Shown here piece by piece: positions 40,911-53,524 of a DNA stretch of 64,000 bases. The notes under the pieces are model-generated. The model was given only the letters and a program-made list of their open reading frames with translations, did no database searches and was not told the DNA's origin. The stretch spans positions 1,107,501 to 1,171,500 of the forward strand of contig WPIO01000060.1 of assembly GCA_009760855.2 (NCBI GenBank), given 5' to 3'. The position numbers and the translations under genes are program-made. The DNA is from Cristatella mucedo (taxonomy: Eukaryota > Bryozoa > Phylactolaemata > Cristatellidae). Every line of letters starts with the position of its first letter. The first letter of the stretch is position 1.

Positions 40911-42900
40911 TCACATCAGCAAGAGGCAGAGTATAAACCGTGAAAAGAACCTGACCTAGCACGGAGCCCTGAGGTACTCCATATTTCCGAGGTACTTCAG
41001 ATTATCTTTGTCCATTCACGTCAATACTCTGGAGTCTCCCACTGAGATAGGACCTGAACCAATGCAGAGCAGTGCCAGTGATGCCCAGGCGAGATGAGAC
41101 GGGCTCTAGAAGAACTTTGTGATCGATGGTATCAAAAGCTGCCGAAAGATCGAGCAAAACAAGCAGAGACACTCTTCCCATGTCTGCATTCCTAAGTAGG
41201 TCGTTGTATACCCTAATTAATGCTGACTCTGTGGAGTGATTAGCTCTAAAGCCAGACTTGAACCTACTAGCAAGGTGTGAGGTTTTGATATGTTAGCTTC
41301 GCTGGTCTGCCACGACCCGTTCCAGTGTTTTTGATAGGAATGGTAGCAGGGAGACTGGGCGGTAGTTGCTTAAGTTCTTTTGGTCTAGTGTCGCTTTCTT
41401 GAGAAGTGGCCTGACTAAAGCTTTTTTGAAAGGTGCTGGGACATGACCTGAGGCCAATGACATATTAATGATGTTAGTTATGCATGGCAGCAGCAGATCA
41501 ATGCAACCTAGGAGCAGGACAGTTGGAATAGGTTCCAGAGGATTTGTTTTCTCCTTTGATTGAGATACGAACTTTATGACTAGATCACTAGTAACCTCCT
41601 TAAATTTAGATAGTGAGGTCCAGCCAGGAATCGGGTAGCAGCATTCTAGTTGGGATGTTGTCATCGCAGGGATGGATTCCCTGATCTTGTCTATCTTCTG
41701 CACAAAGAATCGAGAGAAGCGATCTGCTAGATCATCACAAGGATCATCGGGTAAGGAGGTAATCTGGGACCGGTTGAGGAGATGGTTTATTGTCGACATC
41801 AGCATTTTTGGATTTTGCATCTGTGATTCAGCAATGTCTCTATAGAAGCTAGACTTGGCCTTTGCTAGGATCGATTGGTACGACCCACAGTAGTCTTCAT
41901 ATGCCTGTCGATGGACAGTTAGTCGGGATCTTTTGTGTGCTTTTTCAAGCTTTCGTTTAATAGGCCTGGCTAGTTTATTGTCTGTGGTAAACCATAGGCC
42001 GTCTGGGCGGGGGCGCACAGTGCGCTTTGTCAGAGGTGCAAACCCGTCGAACGTGTCAGCTAGTGTCGTGATGTCGTGATGATCTACCAATGATGACAGA
42101 TCGGAGGGAGGACTGAGCAGCAGAGGTGAAGCAGATATTCTCGCACGGACAGCATCGATGTCAAGGGTCTTGAGGTTTCGCGATTCACAGGTTATTTTAG
42201 AGGAGGAGGTGGGCACACATTGTAGATTGAATGAGATCTGCATGTGGTCAGATAAGCAGGATGTGATAATAATTGGTCGTGACAAATTGCAGTTGTATGA
42301 GAAAATCTGGTCGAGTGTGTGACCCTTGATGTGGGTAGGGTAATGCACATGAGCCATAAGAGACAATGAGTCAGTCAATGGACGAAATACGGTGTTGAAA
42401 GCGTCAGATAAGTTATCAAAGTGAACGTTGAAATCACCCATAACGAGGAAGGATCGATTTCTTGCACACAGAATGGAAATGAGATCGGAGAAATCTGAGA
42501 TCAATGAGGATTTGGTACCTGGTGGGCGATAGACTACTGCCCCTATCGGTAGCTTGTTTTTTAGGTGAGACCAAGACAGTTGATTCAAAAGTCTGCTTCA
42601 AGGGTACCACAAATGGCTTGAAGTTGAATTTCGAGCGCACGATAATAGCAACTCCACCTCCAGTTTTGATTGATCTAGGGGTGTGAAAGAACGAGAAACC
42701 AGACGGAGTAGCGTCTTTAATTGTCGGGCAGATCATCGATTTTAGCCAACTTTCAGTTAGGGCGAGTAGGTCGATACCATTTTCAGAAATAAGGTCGCTT
42801 ATTACCAGAGATTTATTGCACATTGTTCGAGGATTCCAAAGGCAAGCGGTAAGTCTGGAGTTAAAATGGATCTTAAGATTTGGTTAAGATGGAGTTACAT
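40905..42900 (-). mobile_element. LINE family B: endonuclease and N-terminal RT (minus strand)
   Basis: Apurinic-type endonuclease plus the start of RT. Frame 42,434-42,823 carries LLALTESWLK and GGGVAIIVRSKF. Frame 41,293-42,588 (431 aa) carries AVVYRPPGTK, FLVMGDFNVHFD and LSDHMQI (endonuclease motifs), a linker, then PTVLLLGCIDLLLPCI, FKKALVRPLLKK and LSNYRPVSLLPFLSKTLER (RT palm start). After a stop near 41,290 the RT resumes with worn GITGTALHWFRSYLSG and GVPQGSVLG segments down to about 40,915. The Y/F-ADD motif is absent because the element is interrupted there. At least one frameshift (about 42,550) and one stop. Confidence 0.93.
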
Positions 42901-43584
42901 CAGGCCGGATGACCACTAAGTTAGAGAGATTTACAGTGACGCATGTGGGGGAGCGTGCTGAGCGGTTCGAGACAATGCTAGGAATACCAAGCGAGCGGGT
43001 ACTCAGCCCGCAGTTCCTGCCCAACGAGCAGCGTCAAGGTTTAAAGACGTTCGATAAAATAAGCTGAGCCAGCAACAGCAGCTAGAAAGAAAGACGCGAA
43101 AACCTCAGACCTTTGAACACAAGTCAAAGTAGGTTCATTTTGAACATCATTGTTTATTAGTAAACTTTATCGAAGACTGAGCAAATTTTGGTGGAAACTA
43201 TTGAGAATATAATTCGTTTGCATATTGGTTTGTACTGCAAATGGCGACGCTCACGACTATATGCTAATGCATAGTTTTACACTAACCATAATCGATTCAT
43301 TTCGCTCGCCGAATGACCTTCGGATTGTAAATTACACAAATTGAGATGGAATTTCATAAATGCATGGACCAACATGGATTTCGCCCAAAACTGCGTTTAT
43401 CACCAATTAATATGCAAGTGAAAAACGGGCTACGGCACCTTAGCATTTTTCAGCCGAGCTACTGTTACAAATCTTGTCTGTCATATCTTGCTTAATCCAG
43501 TAAAATTTTTGTTCTGAAACACAAAGACTTCCACGGCTTTGTTCCTTAAATATAAATAAATATAGTTAATTGGTATGCCACCAT
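42901..43584. other. Unannotated intergenic DNA
   Basis: No recognised gene or repeat; it could include the LINE 5' UTR up to about 43.1 kb. Confidence 0.45.
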
Positions 43585-43720
43585 AAGAAGAGAGCTTAAT
43601 CTCTATTCAGGATATTTACATGTGCCAGGGAGCTAGAGCTTACGATCTGGGTTATGAAATACATTCACCTTGACCTTGGTCGAGGAGAGCGCCTTAACCA
43701 CCGGGTCAAACCAGTGCAGA
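43585..43720 (-). mobile_element. SINE type 1
   Basis: Reverse orientation: AGAGAGCTTAATCTCTATTC (tail stem), GCTTACGATCTGGGTTATG, ACCTTGGTCGAGGAGAGCGC and CTTAACCACCGGGTCAAACC (box A side). Confidence 0.75.
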
Positions 43721-44014
43721 CTTAACTTCGCGAAGTAAATCAAAGTTCCTTCATCTATTAATTATAAAAAGGACTGAGAATGACTCGTAAATCTATCGGG
43801 CATAGTTTTAAAGACCATGTTGGTTTCAGCACCACCATAATTTGGAGTAGCCATCTTGACTGACTAGTCGCGTAGACATTGTTTAAAAAACTCTTATTAG
43901 CATAATTGCAATTACTTTATGGTCCGGACAGTCTTCTGAGAAAAATAATTTGCTTGCATGTTTAAACTATTATTGTCAAGCGTTGCACAAATTCAAATTA
44001 TTTTTATTTTTACG

Positions 44015-44125
44015 AACCAGGCGTAGAGTGATCGCCTCAAAGACAAATGTTGTTGGCTCGAGCACTATCGCACGTGTGTACAGCGCCTGAAGAGATCAAG
44101 TTTTGTTACGTGCTACACAAATGAA
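44015..44125 (+). mobile_element. SINE type 1 remnant
   Basis: GAACCAGGCGTAGAGTGATC, GTTGGCTCGAGCACTATCGC (worn box B) and GCGCCTGAAGAGATCAAGTT with ACACAAATGAATTGTA. A LINE B-like tail follows at 44,185-44,260. Confidence 0.6.
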
Positions 44126-44769
44126 TTGTATAAATGTATTTATGTTACTTATTATCTCATGAGACAACTATAATTCTTTTCCAGCAAATATAAGTGCCAA
44201 GAAAATGATGTAGTTCCCTTAGGGTTATTTTCAACCATTTTATTGTTAATAGTATTACAACAATGAACTTTGGGTGAGCTATAAATATTGCTTTTGAATT
44301 TTCTGCCATTTTTATCAAAGACGCAGCAAAATTAAGGGCAGATCAGCTAAAATCTCATACCAAAACTCATAAACTACCTAGTAAGTTCCAGTCAGGTTAA
44401 AGAGCTATAATACTAACTCCACTGAGTTAGCACTGCTGCAAGTGTAAAACAACATTCACATAGAGCAGACTTAAGTAAAGTCTTTCTGCTAGTTTTACTG
44501 GAGCTCTTGGCAGGATTTGATGCAATTGATCTAGTCCTCCATAAACTTTTGTCATCTCGCCTGAGCGTAAAGCAATGCTCTGAGATGACCTTTGTCCTTT
44601 CTCATCGGGAGACTGCAGAGCATTGATGTAGAGTGGCGAGAGGAGGAGCATCTAAAGAATGGAGTAACTCAAGTTTCGCTCATACTCTTCTTCTTCTTCA
44701 GAGCACGCTTCGTTACTAGCCGTGTTAAAGCTTTTGGATATATAACAGTTGGTTGTTGAATGGCTTCTC

Positions 44770-44960
44770 CGAAGTACTGCCATCCAGGATGACGCGGTCC
44801 ATGATGGCCTACTAAGTAAGGCGAATGCTCTTCGCAGCCGAGGTCCTGAGGTCGTGGGTTCGAATCCTGCGGTGGGCGATCCTTTATTGCCGCTACCAGC
44901 GACGGTGATAGCTTTGGGGCTCTTCTGCCTCTGCAGAAAAAAAGGCTTTTAAATCAGTTA
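44770..44960 (+). mobile_element. SINE type 2 (best plus-strand copy)
   Basis: Head GGCCTACTAAGTAAGGCGA, box B GAGGTCGTGGGTTCGAATCC, then TGCGGTGGGCGATCC and a body ending in GGCTCTTCTGCCTCTGCAGA plus an A run. The head does not fold into a full tRNA cloverleaf, so it is a SINE rather than a tRNA gene. Confidence 0.8.
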
Positions 44961-45059
44961 AGAGTCCGAAGTGATATTGGAAAGTCGCTTGCTTTGCCTC
45001 TGGTTGTTTAGAGCGACACTGTCTTAAAATGAGACTTGAATCAGAGAAGTCTCAGTAAG

Positions 45060-48000
45060 AGAGCACCTTCACGTAATTTTAAAGTGTATGCTGAAGAAGC
45101 TTTTAATGAGTGGTATGTTCCGCCTACTAAATGTCCGCTCGCTAAAAACCAAGCGGTTACTTATCCGCGATCAGGTGGTCCAGGAGAAGCTAGATGCATT
45201 TCTGCTTACCGAAACCTGGATGACGCCTTGTTCCAGTAGCTGTATTTCCGAGACCACCCCACCCGGGTTCTCATTCTATCAGTCCATGCGTTCTGACAAG
45301 GTTGGTGGCGGGGTTGCAATTGTTGTTTGCGAATCGTTTGGCTATACAATGTGCAGTTTCTCGCATGGGTCATCGTTTGAATCGGTTGCTATCAGGTCTT
45401 CATCAATGACAATGCCTCTCACCGTTGCGATATACCGGCCTCCTTCTGGCTGTCTAAACTTGTTTATAGAGGAGTTTTCAGAGTTCCGCGCGAAAATATT
45501 TGTGTGTGACAGGCCGCTACTGATTGTAGGAGACTTCAATATTCACGTTGACAACCCTAGCAACAGCCAGGTCCGCCCATTTCTTGACTGTCTGGAGAAT
45601 CTTGGTTTGGCCCAACACGTTGATCATAGCACCCACGTCGGTGGCCACATTCTAGATCTCGTGATCACTAAGGATGTCCTGCCCACTGACTTTGTGGTGT
45701 GCCCACTGACCCTCTCAGATCATTGTTCAGTCTCGTTTACTGTTCCTGCTCCCTCGTACGTGCAGGGCAACGTCGAATTTGCCAAACGACGTAACTTACA
45801 AAGCATTGACATGGACAAGTTTGTGAAATCTGTTTGTGATGCAGGCCTTCTTGATCTGCATTCAGACTCGACCGGCAGCCTCGATACCCTCACTGATGCG
45901 ATGAACATGACACTCAGGAGTGCTCTTGACAAGCATGCTCCCGTTCGCTCTATCCGTGTTCAAAGCCGTCGAGATTGCTTTCAATTTACAAAAAAAACTC
46001 CTTAAGATGCGCCGTGTTAAGCGCAGGCTGGAACGTCGTTTCTAGAAATTGGGGTCTGAGGCAGACCTAGTCAATTTTAAAGACTTCCTTCGTGTTTACA
46101 CACGAAAGCTTAAAAAAGCCAGGGCTTCTTTTTTCATTAGAAAACTGAATTCCTGCCAGTCGGACACTAAACAGATTTATAAGAGAGTAAACCATTTACT
46201 GGCCAATGCTGTGAGATCTGACTCCCCAGATATTAAGGGCTCAACCGAAAAGTTTTCAGCCTTCTTTACTGAAAAAAATGAGCACATTCGTGCCTCCATT
46301 AAGCCCCCTCCGACGAAAGCAATCACCGTTCCTCAACCTGTGACCTTTCTTAAAACATTCTCTGATGTTTCTGCCTGTGATGTGGCTGCCTTAATAAGGT
46401 CTAGCAAAAAGAGCTCGTCTCCTGAAGACCCTATACCTTCATCTCTGTGGTCTTCACTTGCAGACCAACTTAGCCCTGCCATAACCAAGATTTTATCATG
46501 CTTTTTTGGGAAAAGGGGTCAACTCCAAGTCCTTCAAATCGGCAATCGTTAGACCTATTCTTAAAAAGCCCGGATTAGACACAGAGGTCCTAGCAAACTA
46601 TCGTCCAGTTTACCTTCTTCCATTCTTATCAAAGATTCTTGAAAAAATTGTTGCTAAGCAGCTAGTTGAACATACTGAAAAAAATGGAATGTCAGAAACA
46701 TTTCAATCAGGTTTCAAGAGGCAGCACTCTACCGAAACTACTCTCCTCCGTGTTAACAATGACATTCTACTGGCAACGACGACGGGAATGTCACTGCCCT
46801 AGCTCTGCTAGATCTGTCTGCTGCCTTCGACACCATTGATCACGAAGTTCTGCTTGAACGATTGAGAACAACGATCGGTCTGGCAGACGAAGCACTGGCG
46901 TGGTTTAAATCATACTTGTCTGATCGTGTTGAATCCGTGTCGTGTGGGGGTCAGGTCTCAGACATGAGAACGGTCACCTGTGGAGTCCCTCAAGGGTCTG
47001 TACTTGGTCCCTTGCTGTTCTCCATTTATACGCAACCTCTGGGAAAAGTGATCAAGGCCCATGGAATAGGATATCACTTCTATGCTGACGATACTCAGTT
47101 GTATTTGTCATTTAAACCGTCGGAATCTGCTGCAGCAACTGAGAAACTGAATGCTTGCCTTGCCGATATTCGATCCTGGATGTCGGAAAACTTCCTGAAA
47201 TTAAATGACGATAAAACCGAACTGCTTCTCATAGGACACCCTAAGCATGTGGCTGGATTAAAAGGCTTTGCTGTTCTAATAGGTGATGCTATTGTGCGAC
47301 CTTCATCACGTGCTCGTCATCTAGGTGTCGTGTTCGACAGCTGCCTCAATTTCAAAAGCTTCATTCAGAAGACTGCCTCTACAGCTAGCCATCACATCGG
47401 ATCCCTATCCAAGATTAGAAGCTGTCTCCCACAGTGGCTTGTATAAAATTTAACTAGCTCTTTAGTTCTGTCTCGGCTTGATTATTATAATTCCCTTTTG
47501 GCTGGGCTACCAAAGAAAGCTATAGTGCCACTACAGCGGACTATGAATATGGCTGCAAGGCTGGTCTTCAAGTCCCAGCGGTTTGAGCACGTGTCACCTT
47601 TGCTGGAAGAGCTAGGATGGTTGCCGGTTGAGCAAAGGATACGGAGCAAAGTTCTTACGCTGACCCACAAGGCCCACCACGGCTTGGCTCCTTCATACCT
47701 AGCTGAACTGCTACATCAGTTTCAGCCTGTTCGCGCCCTCAGGTCCTGTGTGGACAATAAATTAACTGTCCCATTCCTCCGCTTAAAGACAGTTGGCGAC
47801 AGAAGCTTTAGCTCTGCAGGTCCTAGACTGTGGAACTCGCTTCCACAATTCCTGCGCAACGACATCTACTCTCCAACTGCCGACTATGGCACATCTTTTT
47901 CAGTGGTCCTGAACTGCTACTTCTATGCTACTCACTACCTCAACTGCTCTTTTAACTCTGCTACGCTTCCCACTTTCCCTTTGTTGCGTGAGACGAAGTC

Positions 48001-48127
48001 TGTTGGCTACCGAATGCGTACCGAAAGCAGCTTAGGCTGTGAGAGGGCTATTAAAAACTCTCCTGGGTAACACCCACATGGTCTTTATGACTTTGTGGAG
48101 TTACTGACGGAGATACATTACATTACA
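45060..48127 (+). mobile_element. LINE family A, near full-length ORF2 copy (pseudogenised)
   Basis: CR1/L2-type non-LTR retrotransposon. Endonuclease at 45,088-46,005: RLLNVRSLKTKR, AFLLTETWM, VAIYRPPSG, LLIVGDFNIHVD, LSDHCSVSF. Linker at about 46,010-46,500. [37 protein letters not shown] and [11 protein letters not shown], then [16 protein letters not shown] and YADDTQLY at about 47,090, [11 protein letters not shown], and a C-terminal region ending PRLWNSLPQFLRN. The 3' end is ATACATTACATTACA. Breaks: frameshift in an A8 run near 45,990, TAG near 46,045, frameshifts near 46,505 and 46,788, TAA at 47,444. No ORF1 was found upstream, so it is either 5'-truncated or ORF1-less here. Confidence 0.95.
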
Positions 48128-50000
48128 CTACGTTAATTATAGTGTGCCTTGAGGGTGTATTTATGCCTCATTCAAACGTAGATGATGCATGTGCTGCAGT
48201 AGCTCTCAACAAATTGTTTCTTAAAAGTCTTCGCGATACTCTTATAAAGTTAAAATTTATCGTAAGTTGTTCGCAAGCCAACATTCGCAATCTCTTAGTT
48301 AATGTCTCGTATTCGGTATCTGAGGCCAATAGAACCAAGCTATTTTGCATAAACGTGGCATCGCTTAAAGGAAACAACACATGTACGTGCCCAGCACGTG
48401 CATATCGCAGAATGAGCGAAGGAAGGACAGCTTAGCTTTGACTTGTGGCGATGTTGGCACCAAATTTGTAAGCAACACGCCAAGGTTAAAGTTCGGCTCC
48501 CTCTTGGTACATTCCAGAGTATACGCTTGCTTCAGACTAATTATCCTTTTACTTTGCTAAAAAAGTATGTATCTGCGGGCTTGAAGGAGTCGTATAGTTG
48601 GATTTTCTTACTAGTAAATACAAATGCAAACATTAGGATAGGAAAAATGAATGTCCAAAGCAGGCAGACACTACTCTGCCCGATTTAAAGCAGCCACTTA
48701 ATTTAAATCTATTGAATAATGATTTTTGCTACCCTACGTATTCAGCTCTGGCTCAATTTCTCACAAGCTTCGACAGTTTGAGTTATTTTTCAAGCGGCTT
48801 GCCACTAAGCAGAAGCAGAGGCTCTAATGGTCATGGTTGCATTTATTTGTAAGAAAATAAATGTAGGAGTTGAATGCAGCGAAACCTTCTCTTTCTCACT
48901 CTCGCTCTCTCTTTCAGAGGTGTGTACTGATTTCTGAGGGACGGGGACTAATAATTAAGTTTGCATTTGTAATCGCCTGCATATCTGTGTGTGAGACGGC
49001 TTTGGTCTACGAGCCGTGCTTATGGGAAATGTTAATTAAATTTGCGTTCCGCACTCGCCTGTATACTTGCATGAGAAGAGGCTTTGGTCTCCGGACCTCC
49101 GGCTTCTACGGATCGCTCTTACTTATTTAGCCATTAAGCGAGGTACTAGTTGTACGAGTACGGATCGAGCAGAAATGATGTCTACTACTTGCTACTTGCT
49201 AGGTTTATGCGAAAGGCATAGACTGGAGCAGCTTTGCACGTTCGCGAGACTTGCTTTTTTGATAGGGCCTTTCCCGTTCGCATGAGCAGGGTCGAAGCAA
49301 GTCCACCTGGGAAACGAAAGGAATAAATTGAGTCTTTCGCCCATAACCGTAACTTGGCATGGCCTAGCAACTGAATGTCAAAGGTATTGCAAGTTATTTC
49401 CATGTACCACGGCGATCGAGAATGAAAGCTAGCTGGTGGAGTGCTTAAACTCGGCTTAAAGCGGCGGACTCCAATTCTTTTTACTTTGGTACTACTTTGG
49501 TCTTCGGTGCACAACCTCAACTTTGGACGCCACACCAGCAGCTGTTGGTAACATTTCAGATGACGCTGGTGAATCATAAAACCCAAACAACAGTCTCACG
49601 TCGGTACCTGCAGTGACCGACCCCAGTTACGGCATCCGTTCAAAAGACGAACAACCTCCACACCCGGTGCGCTTGGCCCAAGGCGCCGCGGTCCGGCAGG
49701 CAATACCGTCAGAGCTGCGGCAATACCAGACCCTGATAGGATGCTCGACCCAACGCATGCACCTTCGTCCGCTCGGGCTGCACCGGCGGACGCCGATCTC
49801 GATATTTCGATTCAGTGAGACAATGTCAAAGCACACGGAGAAACGCCATGAGGAGTCGCTGCTAGCCGCACATATTGTGAATTTGTATTTCGTGGCTGCA
49901 AGTAGCAAGTAGCTGGTGGCTGAACTTCTGATTGGTTAAGCTTGACTAGTTTTAGCGATGCTGCTACCAATTGTGCTGCAAACGCTTCAGTTTATTGCGA
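48128..50000. other. Unannotated intergenic DNA
   Basis: Short frames at 48,142-48,435 and 49,185-49,912 show no recognisable family. No transposon similarity was noticed. Confidence 0.5.
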
Positions 50001-50007
50001 TGCTTTC

Positions 50008-50346
50008 AGCTTGCTAAATATAGCTTAAGCATGCTAAATATAGCGTAAGCTTACTAAATATAGCTTTAACTTGCTAAATATAATTTCAACTTGCGAAATA
50101 TAGCTTAAGCATACTAAATATAGCGTAAGCTTGCTAAATATAGCCTCAACTTGCTAAATATATCTTCAACTTGCTAAATATAGCTTCAACTTGCTAAATA
50201 TACCTTCCATTTGCTAAATATAGCTTCAGGTTGCTAAATATAGCTTTAGCTTGCTAAATATACTTAAGCTTGGTAAATATAGCTTAAGCTTGGTAAATAT
50301 AGCTTAAGCTTGGTACATATAGCGTAAGCTTGCTAAATATAGCTTC
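50008..50346. repeat. 20-bp minisatellite, about 17 units
   Basis: Diverged tandem units around GCTTGCTAAATATAGCTTAA, with substitutions spread through the units and one 19-bp unit. No spacers, so not a CRISPR-like array. Confidence 0.97.
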
Positions 50347-51194
50347 AAACAACGCAGCTTGCAATGAACGCGAATACACTGTCGAATCCGGCGAGGCTTA
50401 CACAGCTCGCGAACGAGTGCCTCCGTGTCCTTGGCTTGCCGAATCCAGCAATAGGCAAGCGTCGGATATTTGTAGAGTAAGAGTAGTAAATTTGGCTAAC
50501 ACTACTTTTCGACCGACCGTGGTTAACGCTACACTGTCAAAGCAGGTCCAGAAATGGCGCTAGCGTTACAAACGCACGGTAGCAGCTTCTGCACCACCAA
50601 CCTTAGGCCTAAAACGCAGTGCTTGTGTCAGCGCCAAAGCTTGCCGACGCGCGAAAAATTTCGGTGGCAGAGCCTCTACATCGCGGCTACCGACTTGCAG
50701 GTGCAGCACTAATACTCTCAGGTAGGCCGACGGTAGCACCATGGGGTAGCAAGACAGTGCACTAATGTGCCCTAATGCACCAAGTCCATATCCAAAGCTT
50801 CGGGAAGCCTATGCCCGACAGCGAAGGAGGGTTTGCTGAGGGTCCTGCACCAGCCTACAACTACTTTCGTACTTTTCGCCCAGAGAGCCGCCGAACTTCC
50901 GGGTCGAGTGAGCACCGCTCACTGTTTAGTATTCAACTTCGGCAGTTTTGCCGCCTAGCTCGGGGATGACATGACTGGTTTCGACAGCCAGATTTATTTA
51001 CACGCGTTTTGTCAGGTTGACGGACCATGTGATTGCCAGATTATGGAAAGCCTGAGATTTATATAGGCAACCACATGGCGATAAAGTAGCTCAATATATA
51101 CAAATTCCAAAACACTTGAAAGTGCTCCTGAAAGCGACGGATGATTATGTGAAACAATAGTTGAAGAAAAATTATCTATATATACATTATATAA

Positions 51195-51335
51195 TATATA
51201 ATTCATTTATATAGCACCCCAAGAGAACTTAACCTCTATTCAGGCGCTTCAGATATGCCTCGGGGCTCGAGCCCACGACCTCAGTCAGACCTTGGTCGGG
51301 GCGAGCACCTTAACCACTAGACCAAATCTAATTCC
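51195..51335 (-). mobile_element. SINE type 1
   Basis: Inverted copy: TTCATTTATATAGCACCCCA, AGAGAACTTAACCTCTATTC, CGGGGCTCGAGCCCACGACC (box B) and GCGAGCACCTTAACCACTAG (box A side). Confidence 0.85.
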
Positions 51336-51794
51336 TCTGTCCTTTCTAGTGAAGTCAATTATGAGTAATTAAGGGTAAATATAAAAAGTAGTGAAAAGAT
51401 AGGTCAAGCAATCGAATTAATTCTCAAGCGAACCTTTCAAAAGCCAAGCATGTAGAAATGGAATCTGAAGTTTTAACTATTTTCACATAAAAACCATTAG
51501 GCAAACCACGTCTAACCCGGAAGTATAATATCAAAAAATAACAGGTTCGCTAATCTATGCATAATATGCGACTTTTTTTTACCAAACTGTTGAATGTTGG
51601 TTCATGTTTGTAGCTTTTTAAGGTGTATGCTTGTGATTTTTAAATAGCTTCATTTTAAGTACAGCTCACTTGTACTTATCCATGACAGCAGAATATAAAC
51701 TTCAAGGACGTTTGATGATGTACTTAGCAAACGTTACCCAACACAAGTTTTGCAGTTGCAGTATTATTACAGAACGCAATGTGGGAGCCTCCAC

Positions 51795-51912
51795 GCTTGT
51801 TGGCACAGTGGTTAAGTTGCTCGACCCGATCAGGGTCAGGGTAAGTGTATTTGACTGCCGAGGTCGTGGGTTCGAGCCCCGTGGCATATGTGAAGTGCAT
51901 GAATAGATAATA
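51795..51912 (+). mobile_element. SINE type 1 (best head)
   Basis: GTTGGCACAGTGGTTAAGTT (box A region), GAGGTCGTGGGTTCGAGCCC (box B) and CGTGGCATATGTGAAGTGCA, then it ends in (TAA)n abutting an inverted LINE B tail. Confidence 0.85.
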
Positions 51913-52335
51913 ATAACAATAATAATAATAATAATACACTTGATAAAGTGCCTCAGAGAACTCACTCTCTTTCTAGGGGCTTTACATTTGCTGCAAAGGA
52001 AGCACGATTGAATGGTAAGTGGTAACACGTTCAATAAACGACAAGAGTAACATGGTTAGGGGTGACATGCATTGGATCGGCATGCAAGTGTGGTTAGTGG
52101 CAGCTTAATAATAATAACAATAACAATGCACTTGATAAAGCGCCCTAAGAGAACTCAATCTCTTTCTAGGCGCTTTAAATTTTCTGCAAACGGAAATGCA
52201 AATGAATGGTGAGTAATATCATACTTGATAAACAACACGAATAACATGGTTAAGGGTGACATGCACAGGGTCAGCATGCAAATGTAATTAGTGGCGGCAT
52301 GCAGTGTCAGCACGCGTAAGCACATAAGCACATAA
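51913..52335 (-). mobile_element. Two LINE family B 3' tails in tandem
   Basis: (AAT)n and GATAAAGTGCCTCAGAGAAC at 51,935, then a second (AAT)n and GATAAAGCGCCCTAAGAGAA at 52,133. Each is followed by the CATGCACAGGGTCAGCATGC-type 3' UTR segment. Confidence 0.85.
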
Positions 52336-52354
52336 GCTGGCTGCTTGAGCCGTA

Positions 52355-52502
52355 CGTAAGTCAGCCGGTTCAGCCCAGCGGTTAAGGTGATCGCCCCGAC
52401 CAAGGTGTGGCTGAGGTCGTTGGCTCGAACCCCGTGGCATATGTGAAGCACCTGAATAGAGATTAAGTTCTCTTGGGGCGCTATACAAATGAATCATATT
52501 TA
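52355..52502 (+). mobile_element. SINE type 1, complete-looking
   Basis: CGGTTCAGCCCAGCGGTTAA, GCTGAGGTCGTTGGCTCGAA, CCCCGTGGCATATGTGAAGC, then ACCTGAATAGAGATTAAGTT and CTCTTGGGGCGCTATACAAA. The closing AGAGATTAAGTTCTCT stem-loop and GGGCGCT parallel the LINE B end. Confidence 0.85.
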
Positions 52503-53440
52503 ATTATATATACGAATTAAATGCATGGTCTCCATAGGAGTTGAGGTTTGTACGAGGTATTTGTAGACTGTTGGAATCCGAAAAGCGGGTTGTACGATGC
52601 TTGGCCTGGTGGGGGAGTACATTTGAGAGATAGGCTGGAGCCAAATAATGAAGTGACCTAAAAGTGAGCGACAAAACCTTGAAATCAATCTGTTGCTTGA
52701 CTGGTAGCCAGTGCAGGTCAGCGTGAAGTGGTGTGATGTGGAAATTGCAATGCTCACGACAGACAAGCCTAGCTGTAGAGTTTTGCACCAGCTGCAATCT
52801 CCTGATCGCACATGCCGGTAGGCCAGTAAGCAGTGACTTGCAGAAGTTGAGACAGGATGTTACGAATGCATGGACTAACTTAGACGTGGTATCCTTATCT
52901 AAACATGCACAGTGTCAGCATGCATAAGTACATTAATATCGAATCACAACGAGCCCCTATAAATTGTGATGGATCGATGCGTTTTAAGTTCTTTTTAAAT
53001 GTGGTCAGGTCAGGGGATGTTATGATAGAAGTCGAAAGTGATTTACAGGCTTTGGGAGAATACGAACTAAAGAGACGATCTCCAAACAACTTGAGGTTTG
53101 TACGAGGTATATGTAAACAGTTGGATTCCGAAAAGCGGGTGGTACGACGTTTAAACCAGTTGGGGGAGTAGTTATGTTAGGCCGAAGCCAAAGATTGAAG
53201 TGACGTAAAAGTGGGCGACAAAACCTTGAAGTCGAGGCGTTGCTTGACTGGGAGCCAGTGCAGGTCAGCGAAAAGTTGTGGGGTGTGGAAAATTCGAAGC
53301 TACGACAGACAAGCATAGCTGCAGAGTTTTGTAGCAGCTGTAAGGGTCTGATTGCACATGCCGGTAGACCAGCAAGCAGTGAATTACAGAAGTAAAGACG
53401 GGATGTCACATATTATGGACTAACTTGATATCCCGTTATA
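52503..53440 (-). mobile_element. Two LINE family B 3' parts
   Basis: 52,503-52,905 and 52,905-53,440 each encode, on the minus strand, a worn RT C-terminus ([19 protein letters not shown] in the first). The second is more diverged. Confidence 0.85.
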
Positions 53441-53524
53441 AACAGGCCCGAATAGAGATTAATATCTCTTAGGGTGCTATACAAACGAATTTTGTTTTCT
53501 ACGTCCGTACAGAAACTAGGCCGC

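Noticed and set aside
44790-44880. Genuine tRNA gene
   Set aside because: Has a box B match, but the acceptor and anticodon stems do not form; matching copies elsewhere share the downstream non-tRNA body, so it is a SINE.
48142-48435. 97-aa plus-strand frame after the LINE
   Set aside because: No recognisable motif, no repeat family, and an overlapping antisense frame of similar length; likely chance.
50008-50346. CRISPR-like array
   Set aside because: Units are contiguous and diverged with no unique spacers, in a eukaryotic setting: a minisatellite.
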